From Cunninghamia lanceolata (taxonomy: Eukaryota; Streptophyta; Pinopsida; Cupressales; Cupressaceae): a DNA stretch of 64,000 nucleotides. Below are positions 22,475 to 33,839 of the stretch, one piece after another. Each line of letters opens with the position of its first letter. The stretch's first letter is position 1. The stretch lies in assembly GCA_027924645.1 (NCBI GenBank), contig BSBN01000494.1, positions 1,622,001 to 1,686,000 of the forward strand, written 5' to 3'. The position numbers and the translations under genes are program-made. The notes under the pieces were generated by a model that was given only the letters and a program-made list of their open reading frames with translations, ran no database searches and was not told the origin of the DNA.

Positions 22475-23066
22475 TACCACATGATGACCAACATCTTGAA
22501 GCAAGGACCAAAGGGTGACACCTCAACTCACGGTCACAAACTGAAGACTAAAACTAACCTAGGGAAAAACTTCATGTTATCTTCCATCAACATTATCCAT
22601 TGGTGCAAGGGCCCACTCAGATCTGCTATGTTAGGTGGAGTCGAGGATCGGTACCTACAACCTGCATCAAGATGATAGGTTGTTTACAACATATGCATAT
22701 ATATCAAACACACAGAGTCAAGGAATCACAACGTAGTAGGGTGCTTGAAATGAATAATACTACACCATCCCTACTCACAAGCATAATAATAAACACAAAC
22801 ATCTCTAATAAGACAACATTAAATCCATATAGCATAGTAACATTATTCTGCATAATCAATTAACTATCAACTAACCATGTCACAACATAAACTGTAATAA
22901 CAATAATATCAACAGAAACACATGTCAATAACCACATTAGTCAACCATAGTCCATCATGAACATAATAAGCATAAACCATAAATCTAACCACTCAAATGT
23001 CTCAAAATTATCTAAAAGCAATGGAAAACTATCAACTGACACAAGGCAAAATTGAGGGGTATTACA
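22475..23066 (-). mobile_element. L2 left LTR, inner part
   Basis: Continues the alignment with the right LTR (27944-28425). It ends with TTGAGGGGTATTACA at 23066, the LTR terminus. The last roughly 100 bp (from about 22965) have no partner in the right LTR, which is cut at 28425. No coding signal. Confidence 0.65.
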
Positions 23067-23302
23067 TCATCCCCCTAGGATTAGGCTTACTCCTAGAAGC
23101 CTGTAACAAAATAAAGATAGGGATCTCGCATCTTGACCTAGGCATCTTCATATACAAACATACGTCCGAGGGACAACTTCAAAATAAGAACTACTTAAAA
23201 GAAAAAAAAAATTAATCTACAAGAGTTTAAGCACTAGGTTACATAATGGGCTCAATATTAATCAGAGTACCTAGTGTTCAAACCTAGCTTTGATACCAAA
23301 AG
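23067..23302 (-). other. L2 internal remnant, 236 bp
   Basis: It starts with TCATCCCCCTAGGA (polypurine tract on the minus strand) and ends with GCTTTGATACCA at 23287-23298 (primer site on the minus strand). Both flanks match the ends of the L1 internal region (CTTACTCCTAGAAG; CCTAGTG...AAAC...GCTTTGATACCA). About 2.7 kb relative to L1 is missing between them, so this is an internally deleted member of the same family. Confidence 0.7.
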
Positions 23303-23923
23303 TGATTCCCCATCATACAACCCTAGAGTGTTAGACTAACAAGTGCAAAGTTTTAGATATATTTTTTTAAATGAAATAAATTCATAATTCAGAAGATAAC
23401 ATTACATTATTGACAACATTCTACAAGTTGTACAACTAACACCTCTAGGGAACATAATTGTGCCAAATAATCAAGCAACCATAACAATACAAGTTATATA
23501 CATTATAACACAATAGAAGAGGATTTACATCTTTCATTTGTAGAGATGAATAGTTACAAAGGTTACAATACAAGATTACATGACTGATCACATCAGTTTA
23601 CAATATATAGCAATATAATAAAATAATAAAATTATAATATAACTCTTGAGGATGCAAGTACAAGTATGAAACTGGAGAATCATCTATAGTGATTACGAGT
23701 CAGATCAGCCAAGAAAATCTAATGAATTAAGCTCTTCCACCCAACCATGTGGAACCCTGAGGTCCACCCCTCTGAGCTAGGAGATAACAATGAGGTTCCA
23801 CTAAGTCAAAAGATACAAGCAAGCAGATACAGATTTGACATAGACAACTTAGATCATCAAGACTACACAAATCAATAAGACAACTCAAATCATCTAGACA
23901 AGATAGCACCGCTCAAGACAAGA

Positions 23924-24103
23924 CAAATCATTAAGACAAGTCAAATCATCAAGATAAGACAAATCATTAAGACAAGTCAATTCATCAAGATAACAGAAAT
24001 CATTAAAAAAAGTCAAATCATCAGGATAAGGCAAATCATTAAGACAAGTCATTTCATTAAGATAAGACAAATCATTAAGACAAGTTAAATCATCAAGATA
24101 AGA
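23924..24103. repeat. 36-bp minisatellite, five units
   Basis: Units begin CAAATCATTAAGACAAGT and end CATCAAGATAAGA, five in tandem, with degenerate units before 23924. On the minus strand they make a 12-residue repeat (CLNDLSYLDDLT), which explains the open frame there; I do not think it is a gene. Confidence 0.8.
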
Positions 24104-26499
24104 CAATACTCCAAAGGCTACAACAAGAGATAAAAAGGAAGTAACTCAGCTATAGCAGGGAGAGTGTCATTGCATGGTCCTAGCATGGGTTTTCTAGACT
24201 ATCTCTCACAAGAAACTGGTCCCCATCTATAGTTTTCTTGGCAACCTCTCTATAGGTACCAACCCCATAGGGTAACACATGTGGAGCCGACACATCCTCT
24301 CTTGGAGATAAGGAGGTCAACCTTGCCAACCAAGCCTTCTCATCCCATCCTTATTCTATGAAAGCACTCAACGCATGGGTGATGAATCATACTTATCTTG
24401 TTATGTGAATTACTACCCAACCCACCTAGATCAATTATTAAGTTATCACTTGATTCCAACTTCCATGGGGTTATCCAGGTAGCCACTTTAAGCACTGGCC
24501 CACCATAAAATCCACTCTCCTACATACAACTAGCAAGCATTAACCATCACCCATAAACCAATAACATGCATGGACAAGGGATTGAAAGGCATCAAATTTT
24601 TTGCAAACCAAAACATTACATAGATCATTTTAAATCTAAACTCTCAACCACAAAACTTTCTCCTGTCCATTTCAAAATCCCAAATCAAATAAAACATTTA
24701 ATCAATAATTTTCAAATTCAAAACAACAATATTTTTCAATCTACATCAAGGCCTCATACTAAAAGACACATCACCAAAACATGCTTGCCACAATATCACA
24801 CTGAATTCAAGGTAGTAAGCCTCCGGAGCTAAAAAGATTTTAACACAAATACCAATAAACAACTAACCAAAGCATGACGCTTAACAACCTTGACCTCTCA
24901 CAAAACTAACATGATCACCATTACATTAACGTAGACAAAACATAACAACAAGACTCAAAACCAAATTAAATGCAATGACCCAATTGCATCATTGATACAC
25001 TTCGGTTTAAAATTAGCAATAAACAATCAAAGAATATATATATAAGACCCAAATACTACAACACTTTTCAAACTATTCAACATGGATTCAATAAAAGACT
25101 TTACATCTCTCTTTTTAGTTAAATCATAAACTTACTTAAGATAACAATATAATTCCCTCTATGATTTATTTAATAACTTACTACTAAAATTCACATCTAT
25201 ACACTTTTTAAAAAAATCTCAATCTCAACTCAAACTGCAAGTACATCTATGACAAAAATAATTTTTAAATCAATACACAATAAAATTTTAACTCTCTTTT
25301 AAGTAAAATTCTAATAATAATAACATATACTATTCTACTCTAGAATTTGAATTTCATCTATTATTTGTTTAATCAATACCATAATAACTCAATTCACAAT
25401 AAATCTCTAATTTATTATTTGTTAATTAAAATCAATGTACCACAAGATAGTATGTTACTAAATCATAACTAAACAAATTTATATTTAAATAAGATTAAAA
25501 GAATATAACTCAATATATTTAATTCTAGAATTATAATATTATTTATCTAGCATCACCATAAAATCTATTTTATATTAAGAAAAAGGCAAATTTATTTATT
25601 TAACAAACTTGCATCTACTAAAGCAACTTTATTTAAATAAAATTAAATTTAAAATAATACAACTCTATCCTAATATTTTAAGATAAACTAATATTATTTT
25701 ATCATTATTGCATTTTAATGAGTTTGATAAAAAAAGTAAGTCAAATTAACATTTTTAATAAATCAACACTAAAAAAAAAACACAAAGCAAGATTTATGAG
25801 TTGATCAAGGAGTTTCAAAAATAGAAGTTTTGCTAATTCTTAGCTTACAATTGCATACATTCAAAAAAACTTATCTATTAAATATTCTTACATTTACTAA
25901 TTCAATTCCATTCTTCATAGGGGCATTTATTCTAAAGAATAAAATATTACAAATTTATCCCATCATATATATATATATATAAGTTATACTAATAAATTAT
26001 CTTCTCATTTTTAATTCCTATAGAGAAAATTAAATTCTATTTTACAATATTAACTAACTCAAAAAGATAATCATTTATTCAAGTTAACTAAACCTTCCTA
26101 CAATTATTTTATTAGAAACATTCTAAATAAATTTACTTGCCTATCCTTCTATTTAAATGGACTCTTGTTTTAACTTCATTATGAGGAAAGAACATTAATA
26201 ATATAATTTTATTTAGGATGCTTTAATCTAGAGAGGTGAAATTGAAGGAAGACTTATGAGGTTTTGAACAAACAAAGGAGAATGGTCTTCGAGAAGAAAG
26301 CCATGACAATACAGGTTTCAGAGGCAAAGGATGAATCCATAATATAAATTTGTAGAGATTCCAATGCAAGAGAAGAGGAAATTTACAGAGGGACAAAAGG
26401 CCCACAAAAATGTCTGGTAGAGGATTAGTAATTTGAAGATTCAAGAAGAAATCTGACCTCAAGAAGTACTGGATACAGGCAAGAATCAATTTTAATATC

Positions 26500-26501
<2 letters not shown>

Positions 26502-26548
<47 letters not shown>
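26502..26548. repeat. (TTA)n microsatellite
   Basis: About 15 TTA units. The paralogous place near 5140 has only three to four units with interruptions, so it expanded in this copy. Confidence 0.9.
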
Positions 26549-28558
26549 TTAATGTTGTGCTGAAGTAGGTTTGTTTTTAGAAAAAAAAAAGAGATTGGTT
26601 TACCAAAAGAAAGCCATGAAAGAAAAATAGCAATATAGATTTTAGAGTAGTGACTGAAACCAGTGATTTTCAATTTGTTTGGAAGAGGAGAAAAATTGCA
26701 GAAGGTTCAGAAAAAGAAGAAAAGAAAACTCCAAGAAGAATGATCCCCAGGCAAGATACAAATTTAATATCTTTTTTTCCTAGAGGCTGCTCAAGCCCTT
26801 CATGCTTTACGGTCAAATCAAAGCTTGCTGATAAGATTAAAATTTAAGTTAGAAGAAAATGTAGAGAGGGTAGGGATAGGGTCGTACGGCAGCTTCAGCA
26901 AAGGTTCATAAATTTATTTTTATCTTATTTTTTAAAAAGTTGATAGTTTTTAAAAAAACTCAATTTCTGGCAATGAATTTTGTTGTACAAATGCTTGATA
27001 GGCAGTATAATGGTATTGAAAGTAGCAAGATAGGTAAGGATAGAGAAAGAGATTTGAATAGAGCAAATTCTCACAAACTTTAGTCAACCAACAACTATCA
27101 TGCTCAAGGTTACAGAGAACTTAGTTTTATTTAGATGGCGACAGGAAGATGAGAATTCTACTGAATTAAAGAAACAGATTCAAGAAACTCAATAGAGAAC
27201 ATAAACTAATTTTTGTCAAATTTAAACAAAAATACAAGTAAGCATACCCAAAATTTTGATCCTAGGCTTCAATATTTCTTCAGCTCTCCACTTCTTCAGC
27301 TTCCCGTAAGAATTCTTCTAAATTTCTCTCCCTTTCTCAAAATGACTCTCCTCAATATAACCCCCCAGAAATAAAAAATAGGCAAACTCCATTAATTTTC
27401 CACTACCAGAATCCATTTCAAATTCCTACTAACTCTCAAAAAAAGGAAACAATTAATTTTCACCTTCCAGAGAGATTCTCCAAGTCAAGAATCACATATG
27501 CTGACTAATATTATTTTACTAATTACCATATACTATTTTAACCATAATAAATACTTATGACTCATATTCTGATAAAAGCATTAAAATAATGAATTAAATC
27601 TATATTAAAATAATATTCCTAATCTCACATTGCTAAATAATGACTAATAAATAATATTATAACTAACTTATTAACTAATAAAATCTTTCCCATAAAACCA
27701 AATACAATTTCAGCAATAAAATAATACCATTCACTTATGACGAATGTCAATAGGATTTAATTATTAAAGCTATTACTTTAATTCATAGTTAAAATATTTT
27801 TCATTATTTCTCAATTTATAATTTTAATTAATATTTATATAAATATCATTATATCAAGCCTATTATTACTATTATAACATTCATTAATTTGTTACCAAAA
27901 TACACATAGGCTTAACTAAACAAAGCCTGACAATAATTCCACATACCACATGATGAGAAACATCCTGAAGCAAGGACCAAAGGGTAACACCTCGACTCAC
28001 TGTCACAAACTGAAGATTGAAACTAACCTAGGGAAAAACCTCATATTATCTCCCATCAACGTTATCCATCAGTGCAAGGGCCTGCTCAGACATGCTAAGT
28101 TAGGTGGAGTCGAGGCTCGGTACCTGCAACTTGCATCAAGATGATAGGTTGTATACAACATATGTATATATATTAAACACACAGATTTAGGGAATCGTAG
28201 CGTAGTAGAGTGCTTAAAATGAGTAATACTACACCATCCCTACTCACAAGCATAATAATAAACACAAACATCTCTAATCAGACAACATTAAATCCATATA
28301 GCATAGTAACATTATTTTGCATAATCAATTAACTATCAACTAACCATGTCACAACATAAACTGTAATAACAATAATGTCATCATAACACATGTCAATAAC
28401 CACATTAGTCAACCATAGTCCATCATGTAAGAATAGGTCCAATAAACACCAAAAAGACAAGGTAAAACATAACACCAATGAACAGAAAAAACACAGGGCA
28501 AAGCAGAGTTGAATAACCTAGAAATATATTTATCTAGCTTTCAATACATTACATCCAA

Positions 28559-28651
28559 ATGCTATGTCTAGCAGCTATCCAGATGCTGTGTCTAGCAGCT
28601 ATCTAGATGTTGTATCCAGCAACCATCCAAAGGTTGTGTCTGGCAGCTCTC
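28559..28651. repeat. 24-bp tandem repeat in LTR, four units
   Basis: Units of the form ATGCTGTGTCTAGCAGCTATCCAG. The partner LTR near 29585-29660 has about three units, accounting for much of the LTR length difference. Confidence 0.7.
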
Positions 28652-29204
28652 TGTAATCACATATATAAAGCTATAGAACCTTTCAAGCCTGGAAGCTTTT
28701 AGATTTCTAGAAAACTCTTAAACTTGGAATGTTCTTTTTACAATAGCTCTTATAATGTTCTTTTCTAGAATAGCTGCATGAATGTTCTAGCTTATGGAAG
28801 GATCTAGAATCATTCTATCATTTTCTAGATAATCTTAATCCTTAACATCCCCCGTTAAGATTGACTAGAATAATACAGAGAAAATACAAATGAGAGGGGA
28901 ACATTATACTACTAGCCCCCTTAATGTTTACCTCTAGCATACCAAGCATTCTTCTAGCATATTCCTCGTTCATGGCTTGCTCCCATTCTTTCTTCCCTCT
29001 AGCTTGCTCATATGAGATTGGATCATTTATATGGAATACTTTGGCCATGAGTACACAACCAATAATACTTCTAGCTTGTTCCAAATTGCATTTATAGAAA
29101 TATAATAGCCCTGCAAACAAAAATTACTCTAGCAATATATCAACCCTACAAACAAAAATCACTCCAGCAACACATCTGCCCTGTAAACAAATCACTCCAG
29201 CAAT

Positions 29205-29392
29205 ATATTTCTAGCTGAACTTCTAGCTGAATCTCTCACTGAACCTCTTGATGGTCCTCTAGCTAAATTTGTAAAACATTCTAATTGAACCTCTTGATGG
29301 TCCTCTAGCTAAACCTAGAAAACATTCTAGCTAAACTTCTAGCTGAACCTAGCTGAAACTCTAGCTGAATCTCTAGCTGAACTTGGAAGCTT
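29205..29392. repeat. Degenerate CTAGCTGAAC repeats
   Basis: Many irregular copies of TAGCTGAACYTC and variants inside the internal region of the short copia derivative. No coding sense. Confidence 0.6.
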
Positions 29393-29859
29393 AATTTTTT
29401 CTTTCAACAATCCCCCCTCAGCGTTACCTAAGGGGATTTGAACCCATGACCTGGCTCTGATACCATGTAAAAATAGTCCCAAGATAATAAAAACATAACA
29501 TCAATAATAAACAGAGAGAAAACACAGGGCAAAGTAAAGTTGAATAACCCAAAAATATATTCATCTAACTTTCAATACATTACATCCAAACACTACGTCT
29601 AGCAGCTATATAGATGTTCTATCCAGAAAACATCCAAAGGCTGTGTCTGGCAGCTCTTTATAATCACATATATATAGCTATAGAACCTTTCAAGCCTAGA
29701 AGCTTCTAGCTTTCTAGAAAACTCATAAACCGGGAATGTTCTTTTTACAACATCTCTTAGAATGTTCTTTTCTAGCACAGCTCCAGGAATGTTCTAGCTT
29801 ATGGAATGCTCTAGAATCATTCTATCATTTTCTAGACAATCTTATTCCTTAACATATCA

Positions 29860-32009
29860 TCATTATCCTATATAAATTTTGATAGTTTGTCCAAATTTCT
29901 ATTGTATTTTATAGCTAAAATGTCTAAATACAACTATACAACTATCAAATTTACATCTTGGTGACTCAATCCTCCTAATTCTTTTTTTCCTTTCACGCAT
30001 GAACACTTTCTAACTTTTATTTCTTAATTAAAAGATTGTGTTTGTGTAGAGCATCTTTTCTCCCCTTTCAAAATTAGTAAAAGCAATAAATTTTGCTAGG
30101 TCTCTATTTCCCTACTCAGTCCTTTTCCTATTTTTAATCCCCACTCCCTTTAAAACAAAGATTCCTTTCAGTTATAAAAGCATGTCACAACCAAAAAAAT
30201 AATTTTTGAATTTAATAAAAGAGAAGCAAGTTAAATTTATTCTTTTTCCTGATTTATAAGATAAAATATTATTTTGTCAAAAAAATTAAATTAAATTTCT
30301 CAAACACATAAGACAACACACAATAAAATGAAAACTGAGAATTAAATATTTTTCCTAATTGAGTGTGTGCTAGATCCCATCACAGTCATTCACTTCTCGA
30401 TGGCTAGACCTTCTCTCCCTAATGATTCTCTCTCTTTGCAAGAGAGTGTCAATTTTCTTGTATCACTCAGCAATTTAACATAATAAGATAATTATTTCTT
30501 GTCAATCATTTTATAACAAAACTAATTCTAATTTAAAATTATTGAAATTCACATTCATCAATTATCATTTAATAATAACTTAAATTAAGTATTAAGAAAT
30601 TTAGGGTTGTGACATATAGCATCTATATCATCTCTAAGTGTAAAGAGAGACTACATATAATTTGGCTCAATGTTGATAGATGGTGATTCTCCACCAAATA
30701 GTATATAGAAGAATAAAGCCACAAGGCATGCATGACCTTGGCCTTAGAAATTGACCACCCCATATGCACGAATGAAAATGACACATGACTATTGAAAACC
30801 TATATAAGTTCCCTCACTACTTTCATTATCTAGCAATCCATTTCCATGATAGGTAGTGGATTCCAATGACTCTGGCTAGGTGTTGAATTCCAATGATTCT
30901 AGCAATGGTATTTGAACTTCCAAATATGATTCTAATGCACTATATTATAACTTTCTTCACAAGTTTAGGAAACATAATCGGTCTGATACCATATTAGATC
31001 TCAAAATATGAATATATTACATTAGAAAATATTGACATGTCAATAGAGTTTGATAGATGTAATTGATAACAACTTAATAACTACTCTTATAACATATCAC
31101 TAAGTCATTAAGGTGACTTAGTTGTGAAATGTAAACCTTGTATTCTAACATTAAGGCCATAAAACTTGTTGTCCAAGCATCTTAGCATCTCAAACACATT
31201 GAACACATATTATCATCTTTGTCATTATTACCCTAACATATACACACCCTTAAACACATCAAAAAATATCTTTATAACCTTGGACCAGATCTTTGTATCT
31301 TCTTTCCTAATACATTAGCAACATAAAACTCATTTGGAATCACTTTGATACTTTCATGAGAGCCATTTGAAGACCCATCATTATTGTCCCTACTTTTGGA
31401 CAACCCTTATGCACTATTAGATGCATGTTGCTTGAGCATAATATATGTTAAAAACTTGCTAAAAAATCAATCTCAAGTAATATTACAGTGGTTCATAAAT
31501 AATCAACCACCATTTAAATGCACTTACTAAGTAACATATCTCTTGGTCACATAAGGGCTTGAGAGAGTCCTTATTCTTAGGATTTCTCCTATGTACCTTT
31601 CAAGGTCCATACTTGGGTGTTTCCCCTTGGATATCGAGTAAACCTCAATGACTTTCTTTGGCATGGATTTAAGAAGTTGTGCATGCCCTCTTTGGTGTTG
31701 AATGCTCATTTTGGTGCATACATAAACACTTGTATGATAAATCTTAATTTTTTGGCGCATTGATGAATTAATTAACAACATCCATCATAGTTACTTTGAC
31801 ATCAAACTTATAACTAAATACCACTATTTTATTTATTTATTTTCTAATTTTTGTTTCAATATATTTATCTCAACTCTTTGTCTTAAAAAAATGTTATTCA
31901 TTACAATTTAATTAATTTACCCTAAAATATTCTTTTTTCCTTAGACAATTTAAGCCATTATATCAACATTCTCAATTTAAACAACACTCAATTTTACCTA
32001 TTAGACTAT
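29860..32009. other. AT-rich intergenic DNA; possible old copia primer site
   Basis: No gene recognised. GGTCTGATACCA at 30980-30991, followed by ATTAGATCTCAAAATATG, looks like a minus-strand copia primer site next to an LTR start, but no matching second LTR was found. A minus-strand frame of 84 codons at 31527-31781 is unrecognised. Confidence 0.4.
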
Positions 32010-32171
32010 CACTAGCATATTTATATTTTAAAAAATATATCTAAAGTACGCTAAGAGATATCCTTCTCGAAGTGCCTATATTTTAATCACTAATCCTAAC
32101 ATTAGGCACCTCGAGAAGGATATCTCTCGGTGCACTTTAGATATAATTTTTAAAGTATAAACATGCTAGTG
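32010..32171. mobile_element. MITE-like hairpin, 68-bp arms
   Basis: Inverted arms at 32010-32077 and 32104-32171 around a 26-bp loop. Ends are CACTAGCAT and ATGCTAGTG. The inner arm segments AGAGATATCCTTCTCGA and TCGAGAAGGATATCTCT pair almost perfectly. No clear target duplication could be fixed. Size and structure fit a foldback or MITE; the superfamily is not assigned. Confidence 0.7.
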
Positions 32172-32230
32172 GCATTCAAAGCAACAAGTATAATCATAAT
32201 ATTATATTTATACTATTACATTATTATAAT

Positions 32231-32243
32231 ATTATTATTTGTA
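32231..32243. repeat. 13-bp target duplication, left copy
   Basis: ATTATTATTTGTA here and at 33462-33474, flanking the retroposed sequence. Confidence 0.8.
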
Positions 32244-33461
32244 TAGGGTGGCAGGGTGGGCACCCAATCCAAGAACACTTGGATGGGTCGATGCCATACA
32301 AAGTAATTATGGCCTATGTTTTATCAATATTCTTAGAGGCTCTTATGCATCAGAGGTATTTCCTCCCTCACTGATTTCGCGGGCCTCTGACTTGAACCGT
32401 CGCACGCTCCTCTCTGAACAACCTTTCGTTGTATTGATTACTAGTCTTGGTTAAATGAATGTGATCTCTCTTAGACACAGATAGAAAGACATATTTTCAT
32501 TCCTATTTCTCAGTTTCGAGCGATCCTCTATTGGTCTCGACGGTGGCAATCACAGTCAGTATGTAGAAGGGCTCAGGCTTCATTGGGAAGATCTCGGTGC
32601 ATGGGTTGATAAATTTGGGGACTTCGACACCTCTATAGCTGGAGAGTTCAGTTAGGCAGATGGCATTCAAAGGACCGGTTATAGACTTAAGGTTAAAATG
32701 CATACTGCGAAGGCATGAGGGCTTCCTCCTTACGGCGGTCAAAATAATCTTGGGGATAGAATTTTTGGCAGTAGATGAATTCTACAGGGTCGATTCCCAC
32801 ATTTCTTCCTGTTTCCTTGCCTCAATGCTAGATGCCGGGGTGTCTACAGCGGTGGAAAAATTTATCATGGTGAAAGTGTTCAAGCTAGAATTCCTTCGGG
32901 GCCTTGATTCCATTTTGGAGGTGGTCATTCCAGGGGTGGGCATTCCCCGCCCGAAAGACATTGCCTCAAACAAGGATCCTCTGGAGGTGACGAAGGTTCT
33001 GCCCTTCATCCTAGACTTGAAAGGCTTGGCACTGGTCGAGCATTAGGATCATGTCATCCAGGTCTACAGATTTCTACAGAACATGCTGCAAGAGAATGTG
33101 GATTCCGGGGAAGAGGTATGGATTGACAGGCTCCGTGCCATGGCTGTTGAGCTTGGCCTCTTTTGATATCTTGCTTAGATAATCCTCAGTCCGCTAGGCT
33201 CTGTCTCAAGTAGGTTTGTTAATAGTATAGTTAATACTAAGACCAGTAAGCCTAGAGGCTAATTTTATAAAGCATGGTCACCAATATTAGATCAGTAAGC
33301 TTAGTGCTATCTTTGTAAAGCATTGTAAACCCTATAGTTCCAAGGATGGGTTTAGGAATCTTTTTGTCACCTAGTTATGGTAGGTAAATGGCTTATAGGC
33401 ACCTGCATGTTCATACTCTCTTCGGATCAATACAAACTTATATTTACGTACCAAAAAAAAA
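32244..33461 (+). mobile_element. Poly(A)-tailed retroposed insertion (LINE-like or retrocopy)
   Basis: About 1.2 kb of clearly less AT-rich sequence between a 13-bp direct repeat, ending in ten A residues (33453-33462). This is the signature of target-primed reverse transcription by a LINE machinery. No LINE endonuclease or reverse transcriptase motif is present, so it is a truncated LINE, a non-autonomous relative, or a retrocopy of an mRNA. Sequence resembling the unoccupied site lies at about 33711-33800 in the same AT-rich repeat. Confidence 0.75.
32520..33170 (+). pseudogene. Unrecognised decayed coding frame inside the retroposed insertion
   Basis: The longest frame (ATG 32660 to TAG 33044) has strongly protein-like composition, with phrases such as HEGFLLTAVKIILGIEFLAV, DAGVSTAVEKFIMVKVFKL and VTKVLPFILDLKGLALVEH. 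The same frame is readable upstream to about 32525 and downstream to a stop near 33165 (VYRFLQNMLQENVDSG, DRLRAMAVELGLF) if three in-frame TAG codons are ignored. I do not recognise the family. The TAGs fit CAG decay, as elsewhere in the window. Confidence 0.5.
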
Positions 33462-33474
33462 ATTATTATTTGTA

Positions 33475-33839
33475 GATATATTTTTTATAATGTACATACT
33501 CTATAGAATTATTATACAATTTATTATTATAACATTATTATAAATGTTAATTAAATTAATATATAATTATATCATATAACATGTAAGACGTTAGTACAAT
33601 AAATGTACAATTAATTTTGTATTACATTATAAATATAATATTATCATATTTATATTATTACATTATTATAATATATTTATTAAATAATAATATATAATAA
33701 TATAATACAATATTATATTATATTTATACTATTACATTATTATAATATTATTATTTGTAGATATATTTTTTTTATAATGTACATACACCGTAGAATTATT
33801 ATAAACCCTAATCCAAATTATTTTATACCCTAAAGATAT
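33475..33839. other. AT-rich repeat (TTATTATAATATT type)
   Basis: Low-complexity AT sequence with two related blocks (33475-33560 and 33747-33810, sharing GATATATTTTTT, ATAATGTACATAC and TAGAATTATTATA). It is the disrupted and undisrupted context of the retroposed insertion. Confidence 0.6.

Larger units (their letters stand above)
23303..28425 (-). mobile_element. L2 right LTR (about 5.1 kb, outer end cut)
   Basis: Starts TGATTCCCCATCATACAACC beside the primer site, a relative of the L1 start TGTAATGCCCCACCATGC. Positions 25697-28425 pair with the left LTR (4382-6584 and 22470-22964). Positions 23303-24700 are distantly related, in reverse, to 2880-4381. The outer end is interrupted at 28426 by a small copia derivative, and the expected last 100 bp were not found beyond it. 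AT-rich without recognisable genes. Confidence 0.6.
28426..29854 (-). mobile_element. Short copia deletion derivative with both LTRs
   Basis: LTRs at 28426-28847 (422 bp) and 29466-29854 (389 bp), TG...CA ends, flanked by CATCA (28421-28425) and TATCA (29855-29859). The minus-strand primer site (TGGTATCAGAGCC) is at 29453-29465, and the purine tract beside the left LTR shows as TCCCCCGTTAAG. The internal region is 618 bp. Its only pol trace is on the minus strand at about 28950-29040: DPISYEQARGKKEWEQAMNE, matching the start of the copia reverse transcriptase domain. Non-autonomous. Confidence 0.8.

Noticed and set aside
23924..24103. CRISPR-like array
   Set aside because: Units are contiguous without unique spacers and lie in plant LTR DNA.
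23894..24106. Minus-strand repeat protein (CLNDLSYLDDLT)n
   Set aside because: Explained by a 36-bp minisatellite within an LTR.
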